Below are positions 22,807-35,164 of a stretch of DNA of 64,000 nucleotides, in pieces (positions within the stretch are counted from its first letter, which is position 1; each line of letters begins with the position of its first letter). A program made the translations under genes and the position numbers. This DNA comes from Boswellia sacra. Its lineage: Eukaryota > Streptophyta > Magnoliopsida > Sapindales > Burseraceae. Location: positions 558,001 through 622,000 of the forward strand of contig SNVD02002702.1 in the NCBI GenBank assembly GCA_013180625.2, read 5' to 3'. The notes under the pieces were generated by a model. That model worked only from the letters and a program-made list of their open reading frames with translations, was not told the DNA's origin and searched no databases.

Positions 22807-25467
22807 GATGGAAGTACACCTGCACTAACACACAAGTGTTTGAGTGTTTGGTATGAGATGAAAATTTAGTAATTATTGACCAAAGTTGAAAATAGTTCAC
22901 ACTTTTGGGTGGCAGGTTCTGAGTTATTTGCTGTTTCTGGTTTTCTATTCTTGTAATGTTCCTTTACCTTGGTAACCATTGTGAAATAATCATTTGTGAA
23001 CAGTTTGATGGACTGACTAACAATAAATAAGTGAAGACTAAAAAAAATGTTAATAACAGAAAATTTCTTCTTTAACAACATAAACATAACTTATGGATTT
23101 AAAACATAATGGATGGTCAGAAATAACATAACGAATAGGAACTCAAGCCAATTAAAGTTCATTCAACCATGTTCATACAAATTGAAATACACCTTCTTTA
23201 ATATCTTCATATACCAAACATATCATGTATTATAATCATTGTAGTTGTTATTAGTGTAACAGAATTCAATAATTTATCTAAATGATATAGAGCGATCAGC
23301 CAAAAAGAAAGCAAATATGGTATTTATTGTTAAATCAACCAATAAACAAATGATATAAAGTAAGCATGTAACTAAAAACCAAGAAGAAGGGACAGTATTA
23401 ACCTGAATTGAAGAAAGCGCATTTCCACTTAGATGCACCGAAAGCTTTGCATATGACCAATTGAAGTATGCAGTAATGAGCAAGCCAAAACAGGGAAAAA
23501 AAAAAACAGAAAAAGACATTACATTAAAGGTGTATTTCTAAATCATATTTAGACTCGCCACTAGAATCTATGCAGTCGGTTTATAGCCGATATATAATCT
23601 TTAAAAACAAAAATTATGTTAGGACTAGTTAGCTTCAACATATTTAATAATGCACTGATGCTTAAAATTTTTTTGTTTTTAAGATTAACTAATAAGTAGT
23701 TTCAAGGTACGTGCCGTTGTCCACCCTCATTGCAGACCAGTATAGTGCCTATGCAGGTTCACCACTAGAATATACGTCGAAGTTTCCAGCCTATATACCT
23801 TGAAACTTTAGTATTAAACTTTATTTGGATAAGTTTTCGGACCAGTATGATGTTGTTTTCGAATATCTTTAGTATTAAATTCTAGCACCATCAATGTTAA
23901 TAAGGATATTAAAGTGCTAAGGATAGCGCTTTAATATCCTTATCTGGAATGATAGATTCAAAAGTTAATTTCAGTTTACATGACATCATGTGAACAACCA
24001 TTAGGCTGTAGATACGTAGTAAATGATCTTGACCTAAAATACTCACTTTAACCGAAGCATTTTTAATTCACTGCACAAATTCTATCACATTTTCACAATT
24101 ATTACTTACATTCTTAACGACAACAATAATAATGCAGTGTATAACTGCTAACTTTTTAAGAAGTTACATAACAAAAGCTTAAAACTCCTAAATAACCCTT
24201 ATATATAAATGAGATCAACCCATCGTGACATGATTCCATCACTATCACCAAACATGCAAACAAAATATTTAAACACAAAAATGAAGATTGAATCACCAGT
24301 CAAGATAATGGTCACATGTAACAACAACAATAAGATCCAAAACTTCACCATGAACGATAACTAACTAACCATTAATCATGAAAAAATTAACTCATTAAAT
24401 GACACTCATGATAAATTCAAATGATAAAAATACCAAATCTTTTTTAAACCAGATCAAAACTGTTGGATCTTTGCCAAATTTTCCAGGTCCCAACCTCTGA
24501 ATTCTCTTATTTCTGAAACAGAATTATAAATTACCGAGTGAGGAGTAAAGACAGTGCATACAATAACATGATACAAAGTTTTAGATGCTAGACATCCACC
24601 TTTTGGAAATGCAACTAAAAAATCTCTTACATTAGAATGCACAACACATTCAAGAATTATAGTTTAATCAGTTCCATATATGCTAAACCATTTCTTATTC
24701 TATTTATCCCTCAGAAACAATTGTCATCAATGTTTCAAATTTAGGACTAGCATAAGAAAATAGGAGTTCCAAAACTATCATCATCAGTCAAGATTATAAA
24801 AATAGACTTATAATTTTCATTAGAAAATCACTGCTGGTATATACATTTGTCAAGAATCAAGGTGCACAAAACTTGATGAAGATCCATGCCCCAAAGTAAG
24901 ACAAAAATTGAAGACAAAAACCATACGTTTGGCCATGTCAATCTTTCTATACAAAGTAGCTTTTGCCATGATACAAATCCTAGCATAGTATGATGAAAAA
25001 AGTGAATCCATTGGCCACGAATTCGATACTAGCCTGGCCCATATCTCACCCCTAAAATGAGAATGCAAGCTTCACCCAACAAAGTAGTGAAATGAAAACA
25101 CAGAAAGCAAAAACAAGTGCAACAATAAAAACAGAAAATAGAAACAAAATCTCTTGAAATAGAAAATGACTAATCAAGTATCGATTCGATCTGCTACTCT
25201 TACGGAAGCTCTAGATTGAGTCCAATCTAATAAAATAAATAAACAAATAAAATAATAGTAACGATAGTTTTAAAAATATAAAAATTATATTAAAATCCAT
25301 TACAGATGTCAAAAGAGATCCGAAATTCACACCTAAAATACGGCAATTACAATCAAAACACACAATACATTCATCCGAAATTAATTTAAATTAAACTGAA
25401 TATTAAATAAAATCAGATAAAACGATTAAATATATTCAGTTATTAAATAAGATTATTAAATAAGGTT
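22807..25467. other. Interior of CACTA element, no intact gene
   Basis: AT-rich sequence upstream of the transposase. About 23555-23600 and 23760-23800 share a CCACTAGAATMTA...AGCCKATATA-type block of about 40 bp, a weak direct repeat. A strong hairpin lies at 23900-23943. No frame has recognisable protein motifs. Confidence 0.4.
23900..23943. repeat. 20-bp-arm hairpin
   Basis: The left arm ATAAGGATATTAAAGTGCTA pairs with the right arm (23924-23943) across a 4-base loop, with a single mismatch. No T run follows and no gene is adjacent, so it is not read as a terminator. Confidence 0.8.
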
Positions 25468-25475
25468 ATTAAAAC

Positions 25476-26065
25476 TAGACTTGGGCATTTGCCCCGCCGG
25501 GTCCGGGGCCCCGATCAGACTCGGACAAACGGGGAGGGTCTAGACCTGCCCCGGAGCACTGTGAGGGGCGGGGACGGGGCTGCATAAGTCCTGCCCAGTC
25601 CGGGGCGGGTCCGGGGCCGGGTCTTGCATCTAGACCCCTCCCCGCCCCGCCCCGCCCCGCACAGTAAAGGGTGAAAATGAAAAAATTTAAAATATAGGGA
25701 CTTAGATAATTAATAAGGGTTATTTTGTTAAGTTTTAACATATATGGGTTTCTAATATATATGGGTTTCTAATATATATGGGTTTCTAATATATTTGCAA
25801 ATCCTTATATGTGGATATATGAATGGACTTAAAAGAAATTTTTTAAGGGACGAAGTTGCAAAAATATAAATATTACAAGGGTGTAATTGTAAAATACAAA
25901 TATGCGGGGCGGGGCAGGGCGGGATCTGCCTAATTTTTTTTGCCCTGCCCTGCCCCGCCTCGCAAAGGGGCAACGGGGCGGGCCGAGGCAAAAAAAAATT
26001 GGACAGGGCGGGGCTGGATACTTGCCATCCCGTACCCGCCCCGCCCCGCCTCGGTTCCAAGCCTA
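25476..26065. mobile_element. 590-bp GC-rich hAT-type nonautonomous element
   Basis: An island of GC-rich sequence in AT-rich surroundings. Its ends read TAGACTTGG and, in reverse complement, TAGGCTTGG. It is flanked by a perfect 8-bp duplication, ATTAAAAC (25468-25475 and 26066-26073), the length made by hAT transposases. Both ends hold dense CCCCGCC/GGGGCGG words, while the middle is AT-rich and has three exact 17-bp units at 25740-25790. It has no coding capacity for a transposase; the open frames are artefacts of the repeats. Confidence 0.9.
25740..25790. repeat. Three exact 17-bp tandem units
   Basis: ATATATGGGTTTCTAAT occurs three times head to tail inside the hAT-type element, without any difference between the units. 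Confidence 0.95.
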
Positions 26066-26073
26066 ATTAAAAC

Positions 26074-26892
26074 GCAATTATTATTCTATCAAATTAATCT
26101 CAACCATTGATTGTGTAATGATATATCATGCCACATCTATCATTAGAAACAGGCCTCTCAACACAGTCCCAAACAAGACCGAACAAATAAAAAGAAGACC
26201 CTTAAATGAACTTCACCAAGTAAATCAAAGAGAAGAGACACAAAGAGAGACAAGAGGAGATGATAGAAACATAAAATAATTAACAAACTTACAATATAAT
26301 AACAAAATATGAACTTCAGAATGTGAGGGAGACTGCGATCTGCACTTCTCTCGTCGAATCTATTCAACAATCTGGCTAAACTTAATGACCTGGAAAAAAT
26401 TGAAAATTGAAACTTTTAGTCATAGCAATGAAAGACAAAGCAAATACTTAAGAAATAAAGCATACCCAATGATATCAGTGAGCAAGTGACCAATGTGCAC
26501 CATGGAATGATGACAGTGGCAGTAACAAAGCTATTGAGTAAGAAAGGAAGCACGGGCAAAACTGAGACTGTCAATTCGATTCATGCAACTAAAGCAAACC
26601 AATAGCAATGATTCAAATGAACTGACTTTTCCATGGGTTAAAAGTGTCCAAAATTATTGAAATAGGGGAAAAATTAAATCATAAAATATGCTTAGATAAA
26701 TACCACCCTATAGCAATCATACATGGTTATTTGTTATAACAAATGCATCAATACAGAAAAACTATAAACAACTATAAAAAAAAAAGAATCAGTAATAATT
26801 CTTTTTCTATAGCCAGTAGCAGCAGTCTCTAAATCATACTAAATAGAATTTTGCATTAATGTGGCGCTCAATTGAGTATTTTCTATCAAGCA
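26074..26892. other. Interior of CACTA element, no gene seen
   Basis: AT-rich, non-coding by inspection. The minus-strand frame at 26158-26370 is a leucine/phenylalanine-rich chance reading without motifs. Confidence 0.4.
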
Positions 26893-27375
26893 CTTATCAA
26901 TTACAGGAAAAGAAAATCACTTAAATGTAGTTTTAAAATTAAAGTTCATAGGTGCATTTCAAAAAAACCTTCAAAGTGATATTGTTAAAAAGCACTTGTA
27001 CTCGTAAAAGCGTTTCCTATAAATCCACCTCACGAAATGACAAAAAACCTTTTTAACTACTTTTGAAAACATCAGTTTCAAATTTTCCAAAGCACTCTCA
27101 AATCCAAAGACAAACATTACACATCTAGGTTTCAATTCTCTACAATTGCAATTGCTACTTTAAAACAAAAAATTGAATGTACAACGACCAAAGCCACAAA
27201 CTTAAGCTCCAAATGAAACAAAAAAAAAAAGAAAAAAATCATCCTTAATCCAGACAGTAGCCACAGATTATAGTTGTAATTACATTTTTCAAGAGAGACA
27301 CATAAAGAAAATCTGAATACGAACTACTGTATGAGAGGAAACAACCATTAAAGCATTAAGGATAGAGATAAAGAT
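26893..27375. repeat. Internal repeat R2, copy 1
   Basis: About 480 bp that recurs in the same orientation at 32083-32572. Shared landmarks include AGTTCATAGGTGCATTT, CCTTTTTAACTACTT, GGTTTCAATTCTC and CAAACTTAAGCTCCAAAT. Both copies end near AAGGATAGAGATAAA. It is non-coding and may be a duplication inside the CACTA element or two copies of a small mobile repeat. Confidence 0.8.
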
Positions 27376-30069
27376 AAATTAAAGCTTATGTTATGTAAAA
27401 TATTTCTCAATATATTGAATGATTGCTAATTACTTAACAAGATTAAATTATGAGTTTCTTCCATGCTAGCTATACTTCCAACTTTCTGTTGAAAAAATGC
27501 TATGATGCATGGTATTAGCCCTGTACTTAATTCTAGTGGAATATGACGGATTAGTTACGGATCTTTTGATTTGTTTGTTAGTTTCGGATGTGCCAACCTG
27601 AGGTTAAGTAAATTAATTAAGAAGAAAACTGGATAAAATGTCAACTTCGTATGATATGATCGAAGTAACAGAGGTGTTTTGTTGGCAATCATGGCCATTT
27701 TGTGGGAATGGATTAATTAGACAGCAAGAATTAATAATATAAAATAAATCACAAATATCACAACTAAATATTTATTCAATTCAAATTGACTAGTCAATTA
27801 ATTTAATTCAATTTAACCAATAAATTACATAATTTAATCTAATTAGTCAATTCAAAACAATTTAATCAAGAAATTAAATTTGCATCTTTTCAGTTAAGTT
27901 TCACAAAAAAGTGGGTATCAAAGATAACACTGAGAAGATAATAAAATGGAAATAAAACGTCTATAAAAAAAGAAAAGCATTTTTCAGATGGAACATCTTT
28001 TTATCAATTAATTAATGCTTGAAAAAAAACATTGATTACCTTAAAACTGAAACAAAACAGTAGTTGCTGTAATAGTTACAAAGTCGTACATCCTCCTAGA
28101 AGTTATAAAGAACTTGTGGTTCATATAAAGGGGCCACAAATGAAACTGCAAAAAAAAAAGTAGTTATCATCATTCTAGATCCTACTATAAATTTTGTATA
28201 TTACATAACTTGTTGTTTACAAATAACCATAACCATTGCACCAAGGGCAGGAGCATTTGTATAGCCACATTGAAAACTAATTATCAACTAATGAATTCGC
28301 TTATACAGCTCACTGAAGTGGATTAATTACTATGTTTTCATAACATATTTATCATTAAATAACAAAAATGGAGTAGTTACTAAAAGAAGTTATCTAACTT
28401 GCCATTTGGTAGAAACAAAAAAATAATAATAAAACACACACACACACACAATCTCACACAAGTACAAAATCAAGTAGGAAGAGAAGCTGATTATATAACT
28501 ACTCTTTTATCAAGTCATGGTTGGAAAGTTTGGTATAATAAAAAATTAAACACCAATGAGCAGTTATCAGTAAGTAGGATAATAGCAAAGCATATTTGGA
28601 TACATGGCTGGAAACAATTAAATGACTTCAATTTCTATTGTGCACTAAGAGAAACTACAAAATCAATTAACAAAGTGGAACCGAGACCATGATACAATCA
28701 CAACAAAGAGATAATATTTTAATCAAGCCATATAGTAATGATGCATCTAAGATCATCTCATAAACCTGGAACTTAACTCAAATACCCATGCCATTAAACT
28801 GAAGCTAGCTACTAATCACTTAACAACTTAAGTAAATTAAAGATTATTTTTTGAACGCATAATTGAATCAGAAATCACAAGAGCTAACTAAGAAACAAAT
28901 CAATTTAAAAAAAATAGCTGTCAAAACTTAAAATTGTTAACATACAAAGATAATAGAACTCAAAGGGCAAGAAAAATATTTTAAACTTGGAAAACAGACT
29001 TCAATATTTGGACAATTTTGTTTGACGGATTGGAGGTAAAGAATCCTTGAGGAAACAAGAAAGCATAAATATAGCCAAGAAAATACCAATGGTTGTCCGA
29101 GTGTCATGAATTGATTTTGCATGGTCCATTGTTACATTCCATCTAGCTCATAGGAGTTTTAATGCAAATTACGGCAAGAGAAAGGATGATTTTTCTCTTT
29201 GCAATATGACAGACCAGAGTCAAGAATTAAACAAGATAAAAAAATAATAATTGCTTATGTTGAAAAGGTGAAATCATGTCAAATTGCCCGGATAGAATTT
29301 ATTAAAATAAAAATTCTACCATGGCTACTCGATCGAGGGCCAAGGAGTCACAAGAAAAAACAAATTTAAAGATATAAAAATATCATTCATGCTTTAGAAA
29401 CTACAAGTAGTCACATGCATATACATCAATTAATTTGTTGTCTAATAAAGTAAATATTTTTATATAACATCTCATCCAATCAACTCACCAAACTGCTCTT
29501 ATTTGCACTCAACTATAACCCTGAAAAATCCTTTCAATATTTTGTAGCCATGGAGTCCACGATAATGCGACAACCACCAAAGATAGATTTTTGGGTTGTA
29601 AATTTTGGAAAAAAACCAATGAGTTTGCCGACGATTACTTAGTATTTGATTGTTTGCTTGTTAAGAAAAGAGAACTCGTCTTTCGAACTTGGGTTTCTTG
29701 AAGAGGGTAGATTTGATAAGGATTTATTTGGAGAATCAAAAACCCAAAAAAATATATATCAAAGACCCACAGTTAAATGAAATAAACACCCGAAAAAGAT
29801 TTATTAATATAAATCAAATGTATAACGAAACTTAAACTAGTTTGCCACTTCATACACAAAGAACAAACTCAATATCGATTTAAAAAAAAAAAAAAAAACT
29901 GCAAACGAATACTTAACTGATCAATTCTCAAGAAATCAAATCAATCATGTCCACCTCAAATGTCACCCAAAAAAATATTCGATTCAAAATCATTTAAACT
30001 TAATGTCAAATCCAAAAGAGTATAAATTCAAAATTCTGATTAATTCAAATCAAATGTAGCACGAAACTT
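27376..30069. other. Interior of CACTA element, no gene seen
   Basis: AT-rich sequence with a short (CA)n run at 28434-28450 and poly-A stretches (for example 29881-29900). The 97-residue open frame at 28399-28692 runs through the CA repeat and has no recognisable domain, so it is not called as a gene. Confidence 0.4.
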
Positions 30070-30631
30070 AAACACACAACCGATAAATTCTCATAAGTTT
30101 GTTTAATCCTCTTAAGTTTTTGTTTTTTGCATAACATCCCTAAGTTTCGTTGAAGGTCGGGTGACAGAGTACAGACCATGGAGGATGACTCTCTTATACT
30201 TGCTAGAATTTTACTTTTTTTTTCTCTATAATATGAAAATGTCTATTAATATAAAAATTTTAATTATGTGTAGATTGGACCAGGTGTCCCTCAACAGAAC
30301 AAAAGAACAAGGACCACCAAAATTGTACATAATGAGCCCAAAAAATTCAAACTTTGCTAAAAAGCAGCCCCTCCTTCCCGCATACATCCATAGCCATAGA
30401 GATATCCTATAAAAGTCAAGTCGAAGCTGTACAATTAAGCTTCCAAAACCCCTTTCGTTTTCTCTAACAATATGTTTTCTCCAAATCTAGAAGAGGCCAA
30501 TACATATTCTCGTTTGTATTGTCAATTTTGGCTTGTAATGTATGTGTGTTCAGGCATTGCAGTGTATATTTAATTGATCAAAGCGTGAGAAACAATGCAG
30601 ATGAAACACACAACCGATAAATTCTCATAAG
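30070..30631. repeat. 506-bp segment flanked by identical 28-bp direct repeats
   Basis: A 28-bp sequence containing ACCGATAAATTCTCATAAG occurs at 30070-30097 and exactly again at 30604-30631. The segment between them has a promoter-like TATAAAAG at about 30410 and a short open frame starting near 30471 (MFSPNLEEANTYSRLY, ending after about 34 codons). It could be an insertion with a long target duplication or a templated repair product. Confidence 0.7.
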
Positions 30632-32082
30632 CTGGAGAAGAAATGGTTACTTTAAAAGAAGCACAGAACAATAAAAATATAGTCTAAATACGTTTATCAG
30701 TAGTTCAATTCTCATACATTTTCTAATCTCAGTTTTGATGGGAAAGAAACAAAGATAACATTATCAACTAAGAAAATGATATATTTTCTAAGAAGAGCAA
30801 ATAGACATACCACTCAATGTTTTCCAGTGAGCACAGCCGCAGAGGAGAGAATCGAAGCAACTGCACCAGAAGCGAGTAGCATGTGAGCAGCGACGGAGGC
30901 AAGGTCTGAAGCAACAGCATCAAAAGCGAGCAACCCACGAGCGGCGATAGAGGCGAGTGGGATGCAAACACATATTATGTCAATTTGTTATCTATAATTT
31001 CGATTAATGAAAAGACTTAAACTTCAAACAAATTAAAATTACCATAAACGATATCAGCTACTAGCAAAATGACATATGACATAACACCAATAATCACAAA
31101 GAAAGACTATAAAAAAAATAATAATCAGAAACTAAAGAGTGAGTAAACAATAATGATCTAAATATTTTTTATTTTTAAAACAACTAGAACCGGGTTTGCA
31201 AAGCGGCTTTTCTTTCTGAAGTGGTCTAACAACTAACTTTCTTTCTCTCTCTATCATCAAAAGCAAACTTTACACTTTCCTAAATATGCAGTATGAACCA
31301 TACAAGTGGCATATGATTTTGCAGTACACAATAACATATTTAGAAAGATTATCATTACCTTCTCAAGTAATAGCCATAGATGTAGACCTCTTATGACCAA
31401 ATAAAATTATATAACCAAAAATGCATGTGTATTACACCATGGCCAAGCACCAACTATCCAAAACCCATTTAGTTAGCTTGGCATGCTTCAAGTATTGACT
31501 GTGATCATTTAACTTTTGCACAATATTAACTCCATAAACGAGTTTGCATTTGCTATCAGTGAGAATGCAAAGACCATGTTTATGTAGAAGTGGAATTTAA
31601 TCAAGTTTAACAATTCTAATCATCCAATGATCTGTAAAATTATAACATGTAAATATAAACTAAGGAAACATACAAGAAAATTTCAAGATTGACTTGCCCA
31701 AACAACAATTAATATTGATTCTACTAATGAAGCAAACACCCACACCCAAAATTTTCAATCAAAACTTAACCAAGAAAAGAGAAACCGAAAACAAGAACCT
31801 AACTCACCAAAGACACTCATTCAATCCAAACCCCCAACCCCTATTCTTAGCATTCAAAAACAGAGAAACCGATAGTAGAAAACCCAGCCCCTATTTTAAG
31901 CACCAATCCCAGCCCTCAGAACCTTTATTCCACTCCACAAAAGATAGTCACAAAGCAACAACTCACCACCAAAAGAACTATTCATACCAAAACTGTCATC
32001 GAAAACAAGCCCCAAATAAGAAAAGAAAAAAACTAGTGAGCTTGAGAAATCAAAGAGAAGAACGATAGAGAATTTTCTACCT
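30632..32082. other. Interior of CACTA element, minor repeats only
   Basis: At about 30853-30957 a GC-richer stretch has two imperfect units of roughly 57 bp (GAAGCAACTGCACCAGAAGC / GAAGCAACAGCATCAAAAGC). The plus-strand frame at 31694-32068 is rich in Lys, Gln and Asn and has no motif. No gene is supported. Confidence 0.4.
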
Positions 32083-32572
32083 GGCATTTATAAATTATAG
32101 GAAAAGAAAAGTACTTAAATTTAGTTTTAAAATTACAGTTCATAGGTGCATTTAGAAAAACCCTTTTAAGTGATATTGTCAAAAAGTACTTTTACTCAAA
32201 AATGCATTTCCTATAAACCCACCTAACGAAATCACACAAAACCTTTTTAACTACTTCTGAAAAAACCATTTTCAAATTTCCAAAGGCGCTCTCAAATCCA
32301 AACACAATAACACACATCTGGGTTTCAATTCTCCTACAATTTCCATGCAATTGCTCCTTTCAATCAAAATGATGATTGTATAATCACCAAAGGCACAAAC
32401 TTAAGCTCCAAATCAGACAACAAAAATAGTTATATCGTTCTTAATCTAAATGGTACCAAAAGATTGTAGTTGTAATTACATATTTCAACAGAGATCATAA
32501 AGGAAATCTAAATACAAACAAGGACATGAGATGAAAACCAACCATTAAAGCAGTAAGGATAGAGATAAAAAG
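32083..32572. repeat. Internal repeat R2, copy 2
   Basis: Direct repeat of 26893-27375 with many point differences and small indels, about 5.2 kb away. See copy 1 for the shared landmarks. Confidence 0.8.
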
Positions 32573-33467
32573 TTACCAAGAAACGGGAGATAATGTAGAT
32601 GATATCCACTTTAACTTACGATGTTGAGCAACATAAAAAGTGACATAAAAAGGTTGTAATTAAAAAATTAAGACGTTAACTTAGCATGCAAAGCCACCAA
32701 ATATTGGCTAACACTAAACCTACTGAAACTTCGTTAAAAAATTAAGAAAAAAATAAGAACCAGAATATTTCACAAGATAAAACCACAAAAACTCAAAAAT
32801 CAATAAAAGCAAACAATAACACCACAAAAATCGAAGGACATAGAAGTTTTCAGGTTTAAACTGTCACAAAATGAGCATTTAACAATAAGAGCAAACAATA
32901 GACCCGCAAATATAATACTTAGCATTTTCAAATTAGGGATTTGGGAGATTAGGGTTTCAATTATAACATTTGTGATGTAGAAAATGGTAAGAAAACTAGA
33001 AACACTCAAAAAACTGATTTGGAAAACAAATTTGAAAGGAAACTTACTATGGATCGAGAGCTAATTCTGAATCCAACCCAAAGACAATGATGAATCGTTG
33101 TTGAGTCCTTGATGGGTTAACTCTAGTTTGAGCGATTTCAACAATTTGAGGCGATGCAAGATATGTCGACGAAATGCGAAGTGAGAAAGTGACGGTTAGG
33201 GCAATGTGGAGGAGAAAAAGAAAAGATAGAGGGAAAACGATTAAAGTGGGGCCAAAATGAATATATCAGGATAAAAGAAACAAAAATTATATATTTGTCC
33301 CTATTCTAAAAATTATGACAAATATGAGATTCGAAAAAGAAAAAAAGTGAGAAATATGATCTAAATTTGTGTTTGACCTTAACATTAGTGTTATATTTCT
33401 CATATTTTTAAAAAATGCCAAATTTAAAAAAGGCTGAGCGACAAATATAAAAAATATTCTTGTAGTG
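32573..33467 (-). other. CACTA 5' end: terminus, subterminal repeats and leader exon-like region
   Basis: On the minus strand the terminus at 33467 is followed by AT-rich subterminal repeats to about 33290 and then a less AT-rich stretch. That stretch ends at a consensus splice donor (ATAGTAAGTTTCC, about 33040-33052), which is the layout expected of a CACTA promoter and untranslated first exon. The remaining part toward 32573 is AT-rich and non-coding. The exon is an inference from position and the donor site. Confidence 0.45.
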
Positions 33468-34387
33468 AAAAAAAGTTTATATAATGAATTTTCTTTTATA
33501 AATTCAATTTAAACTTATAAATTGAGGGAGTTGTGGTTCGAACCTGGACTACCAAAACTCATGCAGCCAGCTTTGCCACCAATGCTAGTCACATCCTTGA
33601 GAAATTTTATGCAACAGTATGCTATTTAACTCAATTAAAAGCATGAAAAATTTTATAAAAAAAAAACGAGAAAAATCAGGGTTTTTTTCGGCTGCAGCAA
33701 AAAAAACCTGAAAAAATCCGAGGATTTTCTGAGAGTTGGGAAGAATTTTTTGGTCTGATGCGGGTGCGTAGTTTGCCATCCCTATTATAGACACATGTGG
33801 TGGTTGTGGTTGTGACTTCACAGAACTCGACTCTCTATAGAACCTAGGTATATAATATTGAACAAAATCATCAATGAGAGAGTCTCTCCTACTTTGGCTA
33901 CACCATGTGGCTAGGTTGAGTGTGGCAAGGAATCAATAAGAGAGGGGAAAAATGATGTGAACAGTAACTTTTTCAAATTTGTCACCTACTTTTCTTCTTT
34001 CTCATTGGTTGGCTGCACTACATCAACGGTGCAATCGAGATAGGATAGACTTTCTCACTATCAACTATAGAACTCTTCAGTTTCAATTGTTTCATCTCAC
34101 GCCATGTCATAGGAAATCTTGATTTTCGTTCATGTACAACTTCGCTCAACCTCTTAACATTTACAAGCAAAATCTCTGTATTTGGATGCTGTACAATCAA
34201 TCTTCAATTTTTTTTGGAAGATTCATACCATAGAAGTATTGTTCCAAAATTTTAAACCATTGAGAAATTTTGTCAACACAAATACGAAAATCTTAAATAA
34301 TAGGAACCTCATAAGAGGAACAATATCCACAAATACCCTAGTATCTATTGAGCACAACATAATGAGAAATAGGTTTATAATCATAAA
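33468..34387. other. Intergenic with hAT-like end fragment
   Basis: About 33700-33787 ends ...GTTTGCCATCCCTATTA. Read on the minus strand this is the TAGGGATGGCAAAC type of hAT terminus, but no opposite end is found. A GGTTCGAACCTGG box at about 33533 looks like a tRNA B box without a matching A box. The minus-strand frame at 34018-34200 is short and unrecognised. Confidence 0.4.
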
Positions 34388-34690
34388 AGGTTGTTTTTTT
34401 GTAATGACAAATAAATAACAAAAGCAAGTAATAATTGACATACGCTAATGTTTTGAACTGATTGATTTGTCAATTGAATTCTAAAAATTTCTAAAAAAAT
34501 GTTTGGTATTCTTTTTACCATTTGAGGAAAGAATCAGGACATAGAAAGTTTCACTTTTTTTTAATATGTTTTTCATTTCTAGGGTGGGGATTCTTAAGGT
34601 TGTCTTTTTTTTTTTTTTTTCCTTATTTAGTCATGCCATCGAGGAGTAAATATAAAAATTTTAGGGCAAAATTGATTAATTGTTAAAAAT
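34388..34690. repeat. Dispersed repeat R1, copy C (partial)
   Basis: Matches the right half of copy B closely, including the stretch beyond the point where copy A was interrupted. It starts near AATGACAAATAAATAAC and ends near CAAAATTGATTAATT. Confidence 0.75.
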
Positions 34691-34711
34691 AGTGAATTAA
34701 ATAGAAAACTC

Positions 34712-34735
34712 TTATTATTATTATTATTATTATTA
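34712..34735. repeat. (TTA)8 microsatellite
   Basis: An uninterrupted TTA trinucleotide run. Confidence 0.95.
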
Positions 34736-35164
34736 TATGAATTACGTTTTTCTTAAATGCCTAAATTGGCCCTATATCCCAATTTTCCTCTAATTTAGAA
34801 AAACAAGCTTTCGTATTTCGTTTTAAGTTACCCAATAAAAAATCCTACAAATAGTGCTAAAATTCCATACCATGCATAAAAAGATTGAAGGTATAAAAAC
34901 AGGAAAATGCAAATTGTAGGATGATAAAAAAAAAAAAAAGATCAACAATGAATTTGCATAAAAATTGACCAATATCCACCATAATTTTGCTATTGCAATA
35001 AACTATTTGATTTGACAGATATCAAAATATAGAAAAATCCAACTAGTACTTGATGCTATTTAAAATTCATCAAACTAAGTGACGGACTACAAGTGTTTGG
35101 GAGGGGACATTGCAACTGTAGAACAGAATGAAAAGAAAACATGCTTGAGTAACTTCATTAAACA

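Larger units (their letters stand above)
20790..33467 (-). mobile_element. CACTA (En/Spm-type) DNA transposon, degenerate
   Basis: The right end is a clear CACTA terminus: on the minus strand it reads CACTACAAGAATATTTTTTA from 33467. Subterminal repeats of the CATATTTGTCA or CATATTTCTC type follow. The left end has matching-style subterminal words (ATATTTGGTGGTC, CATATTTGGCAC, CATATTTGTCACA) but no intact CACTA end; AAGAAAAATGACC near 20805 may be what remains of it. A TNP2-type transposase lies on the minus strand near the left end. The distance of about 10.7 kb from the right terminus to the transposase is long, so nested insertions or two CACTA copies are possible. Confidence 0.72.

Noticed and set aside
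25475..26060. Two minus-strand frames rich in Gly, Pro and Arg
   Set aside because: They come from the GC-rich repeats of the hAT-type element.
28399..28692. 97-codon plus-strand frame
   Set aside because: It includes a CA microsatellite (HTHTH), lacks any domain and sits in transposon interior.
31694..32068. 124-codon plus-strand frame
   Set aside because: Low-complexity Lys/Gln/Asn/Pro composition from A-rich DNA, with no motif or splice context.
33530..33550. tRNA-like B box (GGTTCGAACC)
   Set aside because: No A box or cloverleaf could be placed around it.
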